Below are positions 39,365-49,817 of a stretch of DNA of 52,395 nt, piece by piece. The stretch is from Chara braunii. Lineage: Eukaryota > Streptophyta > Charophyceae > Charales > Characeae. Made by a program: the position numbers and the translations under genes. The notes beneath the pieces were generated by a model. It made no database searches. It had not been told where the DNA came from and saw only the letters and a list, made by a program, of their open reading frames with translations. Within the stretch, counting starts at the first letter, position 1. Each line of letters begins with the position of its first letter. The DNA is taken from the NCBI GenBank assembly GCA_003427395.1, contig BFEA01000248.1, positions 1,289,954-1,342,348 of the forward strand, written 5' to 3'.

Positions 39365-41156
39365 CTGTGTAAATTGGCAGCACCCTTAACCTGCCACTAA
39401 TTCGAAAACCATGTTCGAAAAATCCGTAGCAAGCTTATGAATCCATCCTATGCAGGTGGCTAGAAAAAGGCAAAACCGCCATTTGAAATTATAATAGTCT
39501 TGGTATGACTAAACTCTAATGAACAAACGAAATAACATATTGTAAACTAGAGAGGAATCTGGAAAGTTCCAGAAAAGGATTCGCCCAACGAGCAGATCAA
39601 GTAATTTCCACCGAAGGAAGAGAGCAACAATACTGGCCCGACAACACAGCTAGTAGCTCTGGGGAGCCTGGGTTGCCATGACGAGGTTTCCCACCTTGCA
39701 CCCTTGGACCTCTGTAGGAACTGCCATCTTCCATGCACCCTAGATCTCAGTGGGTACAACCCAATTTTGCTCTCTTGACAACTAAATGGTATTTAGTCGT
39801 GCACTAGTAGGTCAACAACGTTCCCACAACTATTAGGTATCCCACCACCTCCATTTGTTTCGTTGCCTTCTACGGACAACCCGCAGCCTTCCACATTTAC
39901 CAACTAAAACTAAAGCCGAGAACCCGCAGTGAAGATTCCTTGAAATGGCCTCTAGATTAGTTAAGCTTAGGTGAGATAAACGTTACGAGCAAATTTTGGA
40001 ATTACTATGTTATACGAGGGCTCTGGGCTCTGGTATGGGAATATGGATGGAGGGTTGCCTGAATCCAACCTTATGACCCAATGCAGAGTATGAGTAAAAT
40101 ACTGCACTACACGAGGGTATGCATATAAGAATGACAAAGGAAGAGTGCACCAAACGAAACATATGCCCAGATACGGAATTGTGACGGACTGTTTTCTGTA
40201 ACCACGCGGATTTCTGCGCAAGGCTATATTAGGGGGGGGAGGAATTGGCTGAGTCGGAATGGCCTGGTGGTTTGTGTGGATGCCCCTGCCTTTTCTTGTC
40301 TATTTCGATTGAAGGCTGGTCTGAACCCACGACGGTTGATAGTTGATCGTGCCTCAACAAGCACGACTAATAAACAGTTGCCATAGCGTTTTTCTTGTTC
40401 TGCTGTGGGAAATGGGAATTTTGGCGCGATTGTCGTGTCGGGAAATCTTTTTAAATTTTCAACTAATGTTGAGCCTCTGCGGCCTCTCGGAATTTGCTTC
40501 GTTCAGGTTTTTCTTTTTCGGCTTGAGACATAGAATAAAAATTTGGGCGCATCTCAATTTCTGTTGCGAGGCGCTTCCTGCTTGCGCACGCTCGGCCACG
40601 TTGGGAACTGTATTTTGGTTTCCCGCGCCTTAATCTCATGTGTAACTGTAATCTTTGTTTTGGCGGGCGTGATCGCAACTGTAATTCTCTCGTTCTTGAT
40701 ATCTTTTATGGCAGCGCACCTGCGCGCACATACCTCTCCTACGTCCTATTGGTCTGAACGCTTGCATGACCGGATCGGTGTGTAGAGTGTGGCTATGTCC
40801 CTCACACCACGGTCTGACCATGAAGGCGTCGGCACTTCCTCCTTCTTCCTCCCACCAAAACATAATCCCGAGTATCTCGCGCAAAGCATGCATTCTATAA
40901 ATTTCGCAAGCGCAGTTAATTTCACTCTCTAAGATCTTTTGGAGTTAGCACGGTCTAAAGGATCGGCTGACCCGCAGGAGTTGGTAGGTGAGTAGAGAGT
41001 TGGGCGATCCGACGAGCTGGTGCTGGGCGTGCGGGGTTGACGTGGGGCCGCGATGGACTGTGGCGCACGGGCGAACCTGACAGGCATGCTCGGGCCAAGC
41101 GGGTTGACAACTCGGCGTACGTGCGAGGCGAGGGACTACCCGCACCGGGATGTTGT

Positions 41157-41158
<2 letters not shown>
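39365..41158. other. No recognisable gene or repeat
   Basis: About 1.8 kb of unique-looking sequence. Frames are short (under 100 residues) and without domain motifs. It could hold unique non-coding DNA or a gene with small exons, but I see no splice or coding signal strong enough to call. Confidence 0.4.

Positions 41159-41219
<61 letters not shown>
41159..41219. repeat. (GA)n microsatellite
   Basis: About 30 uninterrupted GA units. Plant promoters and 5' UTRs often carry GA tracts, but no adjacent gene is visible. Confidence 0.9.
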
Positions 41220-41220
<1 letters not shown>

Positions 41221-41859
41221 GGGGGGTTTGTGGCGGTGTTCTCTTCTATCCCTTTGAATAATTTTGGCCCTTCTTCCTTACTTCTGAGCAATTTTGGTAT
41301 CCGGCGCAAGTCGCCTTCGTTTATTTCGATCGGCATCTCGGATCTTTCCTTCGCTTATTGTAGTGATTGATGAATGACAGTTTCTCCCATTTGTTCTTCC
41401 CTCCATATGGATGGACCCCATTGATTAATTAATTGCCTGCGATCGAATTTTGTACGATCCTGATTGTCACCTTCCTCTTTTTTTTCTGCTTATGTATGGC
41501 TAAAACTGGAAGATGGGTATTTGTCTGTCAAAATAAAGTAAGCATGCTAGGTGATCAAATATCTGTCTCGCACCTAGGGCTGTCCACCCTCAGTTAGCAG
41601 GCCAGCACGTACGAGATATGGGTCATTAGCCATTGTCTATCGAACCGAAGGGCAGGCCTTGTGCACGCATGTGTGAACCCGATCAGAAGAACGTGGCCTA
41701 CACGCGTGTCTGCAATGTCAGTGCTCTGTCCAACCTTTCGAATGACGGAGTCCCCGCCTCACCCCACAACATGATTATTGAACTCCCTTTTCGTATTACT
41801 AATCGCGAGTGCTTAAGGGATCCGGAATTTCGGGAGTACTGGGAGCGCGTGTGTTTTTC

Positions 41860-42136
41860 TGCAAGATCGAGGAGAAACCTTCATGAATTCTCATACCCGG
41901 TGGGAAACGAACGTATTTGCGAGTGAGACATCGACCGAGCTCGTAAGCGTATTCCCCACCACCCTGAATTCCCCAGGTCATACATGTGCCACCTCATTGC
42001 GGAACCAGGAATAATTATTCTGGAAACCGACTTCCCTCCCTACCACCACGTACTGCCCTTTCATTCGCTGACCATCATCCCCTTGCGTGTCATTGCTCCG
42101 CCGCAACCCCCGTGTTCGGAGTGCTTGCAAGACCAC
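41860..42136 (+). mobile_element. Diverged gypsy LTR fragment (plus orientation), tentative
   Basis: Words such as GCGAGTGAGACAT and the stretch before 42130 resemble the reverse complement of 10400-10300 of LTR-A (GTGAGTGGGACAT and the CACCTTGTGTAGTGATTGCC area). It would be the opposite orientation to the other LTRs and matches the strand of fragment E. D2 starts directly after it. Confidence 0.35.
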
Positions 42137-42746
42137 TATCGAGCGCCTCGATCCGGCACCGCACAAGGCAGCGCGGGACCCTCCCGGTCGCGTCACGCAG
42201 GAGTTGGTTTTCATCTTCGTCGCAAATGCATATGGAGCTTCTGCAAGCCGCTCCGGCCGAGTGCGCCAGCCATACCTCTCCCGAGCCCCTACGGCAGGAT
42301 AGGGCCTATGCGAGGTATGACTTACCTCCACCTTACAGGAGCTGTCACCTCCCTTTGTAGGGCGTATCCCCGCCGAGCTACCAGTCCACAGTACGAAAGC
42401 TTATCAGTTGTAATCGCAAAGGTGGACCGGCCGAGGGCGTTTCTCGTTCGCTGTAGCATAGGGGGTACGCGAGGTGTTACGCCTCTATCGGACCCGCACG
42501 CAAACCGACATCTTGGGGCGCTGAGGTCCCAAGCGCGACTCGTCGCCGGTCGACTAGGACGCATCCCACACTCCACGCGCACACCACTCTAAAGAACATA
42601 AAAAATAAAAACACACACACACACACGTACGCATACATATACAGAACGACAGAGGAGGAACAACGCGACAACACTCCTAGTCCCTTAGTAGCCATCCCAT
42701 AACTTTCCGATGTGGAAATCGGATAGGCGTCGCGTGCGAGACTTAG

Positions 42747-42753
42747 TATAAAA
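42747..42753 (+). promoter_or_regulatory. TATA-like box in D2
   Basis: TATAAAA precedes CCGCGCGGATGCAGGGC. D1 has GATATGAAACCGCGCGG at the same place. It lies about 610 bp inside the D terminus, where an LTR U3 promoter would be plausible. Confidence 0.4.
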
Positions 42754-43954
42754 CCGCGCGGATGCAGGGCTAACTCATATCGACTCGCAATGCAAGTGTA
42801 CGCCAGCGGTCGCAATGATGGCGTACTATGTAGTACTCATACTCATGCGATCCTCGTTAATCTCGAGGGTTGCGTTCGACACTCAAGTGTCGGTTGACAC
42901 TCCCCTTGAGGGAATGATCTCTCGACGTTGAACAACCGTTAAGCGCGGTTGAGAACCACACCCTCTTCTGCACCCTGCGGAGAGTGGGTGGTACAAAGGT
43001 TCATACATGTGGTGGCAATCGTCTCTTATCGTCCTGGAGACCAACTCCATCATTTACGGCATGGAGAGAAATCAAGGGGTTTGACTTTGTCGGCTGCCAT
43101 GGACTACAACGTCCAACCATAGAAATTCTAAAGAGCAAAAACTAAAAGGGAAAGTCTCATTTCCCTCGAAAACATAATTCGTTTAACCCTTACACGCGAT
43201 CATTGTAGGCCGCACGAAACACTCAAGACATATATATTTACATATATATAGAGGGTTATTAATATAGGGCGATCACTTCTCACAGTCACAGTGGGACTCC
43301 TCTCAGCCATATAAATATGTATGTGAGCGCAGGCAGTCAAATCCAAAGTCTGAATCACCGTACATACCTGCAATCACATCAAAGATTCAACCAAAAAGTC
43401 CATGCATTACACGAGGTTAACTTCAACCATTCTCTGCACTCAGAGCCCTTGCTTTTAGCCATACAAGTCTCATTTTTTGTGCAACTCTCAAAATAAAATA
43501 CTCAGTTCTTTTCTTTAAATGACCATTCAAATGAAGTCCGGGCGAAAACACAACAAAACAGTTCAAATCACAAGGCTAAAGCCTTTAGGTTGAGTGAAAG
43601 GACTGGATTGGAGTTGAATCGTAAACCGACGAATCGGCAACCGACTTGTTAACAGTGATAACAGAAGATGATCCTCGTAGGATCAGGTTGAATCTAGTTC
43701 AAATCCTGAATCAATCGATCAAGAAGACCTGTTACACAAGACAGGCCAACCCCCAAGCTAAATCTATAAGTCCATGGAGAATAATCTTCATATTACCATC
43801 TTGCAGAAAATCATTCTATTCAATTAAGTCTAAGGTTACCTCTAAGCAAGTGTCAAAAGAAAGGTAGACCTTGACAAAATATCCTCTATACATAGTGGAT
43901 TTCCAAGATTGTCACCTGTCAAAATATAATCTAACTTCTCTAAACTAAGAAAAT

Positions 43955-44460
43955 TTTTGCAGCGCTTCCCGTAGGAAAAGTTCCTTCTCATAATTTATAA
44001 TAAGTCAAATATAAAAACAAAAATCAACAATAATTATGAAAAGCCAAATTTTGTCTAACTCCCTGAACTAGTAAAAATTTGGGCAGCACTCCCCTTTAGA
44101 AAAAAAAACTCTCCTGATTTTTACTAAGTTAGACATGAACTGAGAAGCAAGACCTGGGTTCAACTAAGACAAAAATTAAACTAACTCCTTAGATTTGTAA
44201 AAATTTCGGCAGCACTCCTTTTGGAAAAATGCTAATCCAAAATTTCTACAAAGCTCAGTTCATAATCTAATGTGACTTTGATTACTCAAGGTCCAATTTT
44301 GTCTAACTTCCAGAATTAGCAAAAATTTGGGCAACACTCCCTTTAGAAAAGGAAGTTCTCCAAATTTTTACTAAACCAAGAAATCTAAAAAATTGGACCC
44401 TGAAAGAGACAAAATCTGACTAACTCCTTGGTTTTGTAGAATTTTCGGCAGCGCTTCCCG
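43955..44460. repeat. D2 array 3: five 120 bp units
   Basis: GCAGCGCTTCCCGTAGG, GGCAGCACTCCCCTTTAG, GGCAGCACTCCTTTTGG, GGCAACACTCCCTTTAG and GGCAGCGCTTCCCGTAG occur at about 43961, 44088, 44208, 44330 and 44446. D1 has three. Confidence 0.8.
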
Positions 44461-44785
44461 TAGAGAAAGTGGCTTACCAAAATTTATACAAAACCAAGTA
44501 TAATAAATGATTTCAAAAAATGCAAAAATCGACCTAAGTAAAAATAAACTTAGCCCAGAAAATGTAGGAAATGAAACTAGTTCTTATGACTCTAGCACGT
44601 GGCGAGCGTCTAAAGCAACTCCCTATCAAACTAGAATTCAGACCAAGTAGTAATCTCACTCAGTCACATGCAAGGTCAAACCACAAAGATAAGTACTCTT
44701 ACCAACCCCAAGTCACTTTATATAAGATAGTTCATGAAACCCTCAGATGATTCAACCCTTATACCCAACTTACATATGACACAAT

Positions 44786-45403
44786 GCTAGACCATTCAGC
44801 TTAGAAACAATGTCTAGCGTGCCTTTAAGATATACACGAACAGGTTGCACTACTACTTCTCTCTTCTTTGGGCATTTGACTAGATCATTCGGCTTGGAAA
44901 CAATGCTTAGCCACCCTGAACTATTTAATATTTAAAATTTAATATCTTTCTCACTTTGTTCTCAAAAGAAAATGCAAATATAGGCAGGTGACTGAACCAT
45001 TCGACTTGGAAACAATGTTAAGCTTGCCCAGACTACTTCCAAGTATATTCTGTAATTTCCCTTCTCTTCTTAGTGATTTGGCTTAGCGCTGGACCATTCG
45101 GCTTGGAAACAATGCCCAGCTGCCAGTTCACATGCAAATACAAGTAAATTACTTTATTTTATACTCAGTTTATACTTATGTGCGTGGTTTTCAGGCTAAA
45201 CCATTCAACTTAGAAACAATGCTGAGCCTTAGACCAGAAATCCTCCCTCATAATGAAATAAACATTAAACCTTCCAAATCAGGCAAACCCTCAGAAAATA
45301 AACTTAGCAACCAGGCCGTTCAACTTAGAAACAATGCCTGACCTTTCAGAAAACAACCAAATAAACATAGCCCTGGACCATTTAGCTTAGAAACAATGCC
45401 CAG
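44786..45403. repeat. D2 array 2: hairpins with constant loop
   Basis: Loop consensus ACCATTC-R-R-CTT-R-GAAACAATG. Stems: GCTAGAC/GTCTAGC (44786-44818), GCTGG/CCAGC (45088-45120), AGGCT/AGCCT (45193-45229), CAGGC/GCCTG (45312-45340), CTGG/CCAG (45373-45403). Two more units near 44885 and 44990 pair weakly. It is the reverse complement of the D1 array. Confidence 0.75.
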
Positions 45404-46204
45404 TCTTTGGTTGACCTGGTCAAACGCATGCAGTCTGCCTTTCTCTCACCTTCCCCCAGTTCATTCCTTTGTCTGCTTTCAATCAGAATAAAACTGAAAC
45501 TTAGGCTTCCCTCTTATACATTCTTTCTATTCAGTCTGATTGAATCCTGAAAGAAAGCAAAATCATAGGGGCAATCTCATGCATACATCAGTCAAATTAA
45601 TAGGAGATAGGCAAACACGGGAGTAGTGGGGTCATACAAGCAGAAAATTGGCTACCTAATGGTTCCTTGCCTCCAGAACCTCGCCTAGGTTCCGGCAGAG
45701 CTCCCGCAATCGGTGGGTGGACTCCCTACAGAGTCTGGCAGCGGTCCTACGGGTTGCAATCCCGCCTTCCGCCTTCATCTCAGAGCCAATAGAGTAGACT
45801 TAGAGTTAGGAGGATAGAATAAGGTCGATTTGAGACTCTCAGATCCAAGAGAGGTGCACTCAGATTCACGGGAGAGGGCCTTGTTATCTCAAGCGCCTGA
45901 GGACCCCGCAATGGCAGCCAGAACGCAGTAGGCTGGGCCATCCGCCGTCAAACACATGAAGAAGTTGGTCAAACTACGGCCAAAAGGTATTGAGCTCTGC
46001 ACCTCGTGGACTCTCCAAATCGCAATGTCATCCCCTGTGTACAGTCTGATCACTTGCTCCAAGTTTAATTATCGTACCCTCTGACCTTAGTGTTGTCACA
46101 CCACCTATAGGTACACCATTTGAATAGAACACCCCGTCTGCAATAATGCACAGCGATAGCTCAAGTGGAACAACAATGCTAAAAAAAAAGCAAGTCTACC
46201 CAGG

Positions 46205-47020
46205 TACTTCACTAATGAGAGACCGAAGTACTGCAGCCGAGTGTCAAATGAGCGCATACTTTCGCCACCACCAACATAAGTACTCAGAGCCTTCTTTCCT
46301 ATCTAGCACTCGGCACCCAGGCTTCGGTCCCGCAGCTACAACCTATATATGAGTGAGTCCATCATCTCGTGGTTCGCCTATTACTACTCCTGTCAGCAGT
46401 GGGAACAGTGCCTCAGTCAACAGGTAAGTCTCCAACCTCGCGACTATTCCCACTCTACTCCTATCAATCAGCCAAGCAAAAATCAAGCGAATCTACCGTC
46501 AGGTCACGATCGAATACCCTGCCAACTTTGCGTCAAAGAAGCCAAGCAACTCCGCACTAAACGCCCTGCCCTTCGGTTCTTCCCGTATGACCAGTTCGAT
46601 CATCCAGGTAAGTCATTGATCCCGCAGCTTGCCTCGCACCCCCGATCACTGTGATGGCAGCCTATCGGCCAATACTTAAGCCTGCAAGCTCGTGGTTTGC
46701 CTGTAGCTGCCTCGCTCGATAGCACGCCGGCCTACAGGTAAGTCACAAGCCCGGGGAGCGAATCCCCGCTACTTCAGTCGCTAGGCTGAGCAGTCTTCGG
46801 ATGAATCTGCTACCAGAACAGGAGCACATGCACTACCCTCCGGCTCGACTGTTCTGTTAGAACATGCCAATCCACTGGTTCGCCTTTGGCCATGCAAATG
46901 ATTTCACACTATTTCCATCGATGGGGGTATACACTTATGCCCATTCGTGCCCGTAGCGGTGTGCAAAATGGCTCCGCGGCCCGACCCTCGGTATCTCGTA
47001 TTGCCATCTTGAAGGTAAGT
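46205..47020 (+). repeat. D2 repeats each carrying a consensus splice donor
   Basis: AACAGGTAAGTCTCC (46420), TCCAGGTAAGTCATT (46600), TACAGGTAAGTCACA (46734) and GAAGGTAAGTGTCTC (47013) lie in a diverged repeat series, some preceded by CTCGTGGTTYGCC. A weaker CAGGTACTTC lies at 46200. Each matches the U1 consensus CAGGTAAGT well. Confidence 0.65.
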
Positions 47021-47350
47021 GTCTCCTACCGCTCTCTCTTTCCTTCACAATCTCTTCTTCGTCCTCACCACCCATCACTCTCTTTCTTGTCGACTCCACT
47101 CTTCTCCCACTACTAACCCTTCTTTAGATTCGACTATGCCATATGATCCGACCTCCTTTCAAGGGTAATAAAAGAGGGTGAATCTTCCCCGAAACATGGG
47201 AAGATTCATGTCACTTTAAAAAAAAACGACCTTCCACTCGGGCGCATCCCCCATCTGTTGTACCTAGAAAGCCACCCACTAACTCCGAAAACTAACGTCA
47301 CAGTCTATTTCGCCCTATCTAGGAACCCCAGAATCCCACATTATTCTGCT

Positions 47351-47692
47351 CGATTTCCGTGACGAGTCAAGCGGGAAATCGTTCTTGTCATACCTTCCAT
47401 AGCCTGCTTCCATCACCTCTCCACGATGTGCCCCTTGCATCTAACTCTAGTCCTACTCAACTAAACCCAAAACTAACCACATCATTGAAATCGCCTTATC
47501 CAAAAAACCTTATCCCGACCTTTACCCCACTCGATTCCCTCACGGATCGAGTGGTATCTCGACTTCTTCTCCCCGTTGTCCCCTTCTTTCGCCATAGCTC
47601 CACGCAGCCATCTTCCCTCCTACCTCCTATTCTATGTACTTTCCTCTAAAACTAACCGCACCATGCAACTCGCCCGGGTCCAAAACCCCGGG
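47351..47692. repeat. D2 array 1: three palindromic hairpins
   Basis: CGATTTCC/GGAAATCG (47351-47381), CCACTCGAT/ATCGAGTGG (47527-47554) and CCCGGG/CCCGGG (47673-47692) lie in repeats that each contain CTAAC about 20 bp before the hairpin unit. They correspond to D1 array 1. Confidence 0.65.
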
Positions 47693-48506
47693 ATCAACTC
47701 TTTCCCCATTCGAAACCGTCCGCAAACGAGAAGGTTCCACGTCTTCCACTACGCCTCACCCGTTTGCACCATTTTCGTTCTTCGAATGCATCTGACGCGA
47801 TACCGGGCCAGGTTCATTTCACCGTTGCCTCGCTCACCACGCTTGCCGGTCTCCCCTGCTGCGCATCTCGCTGCCTGCTGTCGGTCTCCCCCGCTGCCTG
47901 CTGTCGGTCTCCCCTGCTGCGCGTTGCACCTCGTTTTCCTTTTCTCGGTCTACCAGTGCCTCAACACAGCGGTTTCCCCTGCTGCTCCGACCGGCCCCGA
48001 GGGAGAGTTCGGGAAAGATCAGACACAGCGTGGTCTGATCTGCTTTCCGCCCCTATACCCGCTCGATAGCGCACCGCCCACTCAGTGCCGCTGTAGCCTT
48101 CTTCTTAAGTTCCCTCGGGCCTCATTATGCATAAGTTGCACCTCCCTGCTTTCCATCTGGGTTTTTACCCCTGACCTCGCCTCCTTCAAGCAGGCCATGC
48201 CACCCCTTCAGCGTGCCAGCGGACACGCCCCGCTCAAACTTCTCCTAGCAGGTCGTGGAGTTGCGGGCGTGGGCTTATTGCAAGACTGTATCGTGAGCCT
48301 TCGCGAGGCAGGTCCCAGTGCAGACCTTGGTGATTGTGACGACATTCATTTGGGAACCCGGAGGACCGAGGTGCTCGCTCGTATGTTGAATTCGTCGACC
48401 CATGTCCCGACACGGCGGGGTAGAAAGCCCCTTGCCAACACTCTGAATACGTACGAACCTGTAGGCCAACCACAGGGAGGTGTGCCAAATCGGTGCCTGC
48501 CTGTAA

Positions 48507-48860
48507 GCGCAACTACTTTGCCCCGACGGGGGAATGCGACGCGGCCTTGTGGGGGATCAGTCACTTCCGAGCATACTTATATGCCGAAAGTTCACGTTGG
48601 TGACCGATCACGAACCGATATTGGCATTGAAGAAGTCCAAGGATTACTCGGGCATGATCGAGCGATGGGCTACCACGTTGCAGAGTATGGACTTTGACAT
48701 TCGTCATGTAAAGCACGAGAGACACGGCAAGGCGGACGGGCTGACACGACTGCACCGCCCCGACAAGATACCCAGGAGTGAGGAGGTGATCCCGTGGCAC
48801 GACCCGGAGCCGAAGAACGAGCCTCAATACGGACAAGTGGAGATCCTACCGAAGGGCTAA
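48507..48860 (+). pseudogene. Fragment E: RNase H C-terminal part and tether
   Basis: The plus strand reads CKRNYFAPTGEC and AALWGI in broken frame, then VTDHEPILALKKSKDYSG, RWATTLQSMDFDIRHVKH and HGKADGLTRL, ending in a linker. D-H-x-P-L and KADGLSR-type motifs are standard for the end of gypsy RNase H. It parallels 17200-16830 of element II, which is more damaged. Everything upstream (RT) is missing because D2 abuts. Confidence 0.75.
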
Positions 48861-48932
48861 GCGGACACGTGCATCGAATCCCGTCTCTCTCCCTCTTCCT
48901 CCTTTTCTTTTTTTTTTCTCTCTCTCTAAACA

Positions 48933-49458
48933 ATGGAAACCCCATCTTCTTCTACCTCTCCCACCGATTCCGCTCCCCTTGCTCATTCGGACTTTCTCGC
49001 CAATCTCCCAGACAAATTCTATTATTTTTGCACGTATATTGCTCGGGTTTATGGGGTAGACTGCCATCCCTTCGAGTTTGAAGTTCACTACCTGGGTAGA
49101 ATGTGCCACCGCCGCCACGTGTGTCAATTGCGCACATGGCGCGTGTGTTCGATACAGAATGAGTAGTAAGGAATGGAGATGCCCCCTGTGTAGAACGGAC
49201 AAACTTCCTACGGAGGTTCGATTCGAGGCCGCCCGAACGAACGATCCCGAATACGACGAAAAATACCGACGGGCGGAAGTATGGACGAATAAAATATTAT
49301 TAGCTAAATTAGCTGGCCAACCATTGGACCATCTCACTAAGCACGACAGGCGTCGTGCCACCGAGAGGTCCCGAGATTATCGATGGATTAACGGTTATTT
49401 GGAAAAGCGTAAAACAGACGGATTGGGATTATGGTTGACGGATCGGGATTACGGTTGA
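48933..49458 (+). pseudogene. Fragment E: integrase ORF N-terminus with PHD-like module
   Basis: ATG at 48933 opens METPSSSTSPTDSAP, LPDKFYYFCTYIARVYGVD, then a frameshift near 49080. The second frame gives TCVNCAHGACVRYRMSSKEW and RCPLC, then DEKYRRAEVWTNKILLAKLA and DHLTKHDRRRATERSRDYRW. Cys/His spacing equals that of element II. The separate ATG after a non-coding gap suggests that integrase is made as its own ORF in this family. Confidence 0.65.
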
Positions 49459-49817
49459 CGGTTCCCTACCCATTCAAGAGATACGACTAGACTAGATCGG
49501 CGCACGAAATACAAGCCGCTCATTTTGCAATACGTGTCACTGAAGCAACGATCGATCAAAATCGATCGTTCTAGTCTAATATTCGGGATGATGTAAAGCA
49601 TGTGGTTGCTAACTGTCTAGTCTGTGCGGCCGACCGTGCACCCATTCGCGGGCCGAATACGATAGTCCCGACGGAGGTAGAACGCCATTTCCAGCGAGTC
49701 TGTACGGACACGACAAATATCGACGTGCCACCTGGCCCCAACCGTTGTGAATATTTCATTCTTTTGGTGTTAATCGACTATTTCTCGAAATATATCGAAG
49801 TTTATCCCTGTAAGACA
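49459..49817 (+). pseudogene. Fragment E: integrase zinc finger and first core part
   Basis: The frame gives an H-x5-H equivalent, NCLVCAADRAP (intact C-x2-C) and TDTTNIDVPPGPNRCEY with the first catalytic Asp, then VLIDYFSKYIEVYPCKTR. It stops there and joins gag-leader sequence. An in-frame stop lies near 49572. Confidence 0.7.

Larger units (their letters stand above)
42137..48500 (+). mobile_element. D2: inverted diverged copy of D1
   Basis: It starts TATCGAGCGCC (D1 has TGTCGAGCGC) and stays alignable to D1 for kilobases: the CCAGTCCACAGTACGAAAGCT block, the CGACACTCAAGTGTCG hairpin, the GCTGCC and hairpin arrays, the CGCAATCGGTGGGT block, and CCCG hairpins near 47350-47690. TATAAAA lies at 42747. 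The far end is uncertain; plus-strand RNase H sequence begins at 48507. Identity varies strongly along the length, being high at the first 500 bp and low near 47900-48500. Confidence 0.6.

Noticed and set aside
40343-41370. A host gene near the GA microsatellite
   Set aside because: Short frames only, with no domain, splice structure or conserved motif visible.
44786-45403. Tandem self-cleaving ribozymes
   Set aside because: I looked for a hammerhead core (CTGATGA with GAAA) in either strand of the units and did not find it.
47576-48697. 373-residue plus-strand frame in D2
   Set aside because: It crosses hairpins, GC-rich D2 repeat DNA and the start of the RNase H remnant in a wrong frame; no matching frame in D1.
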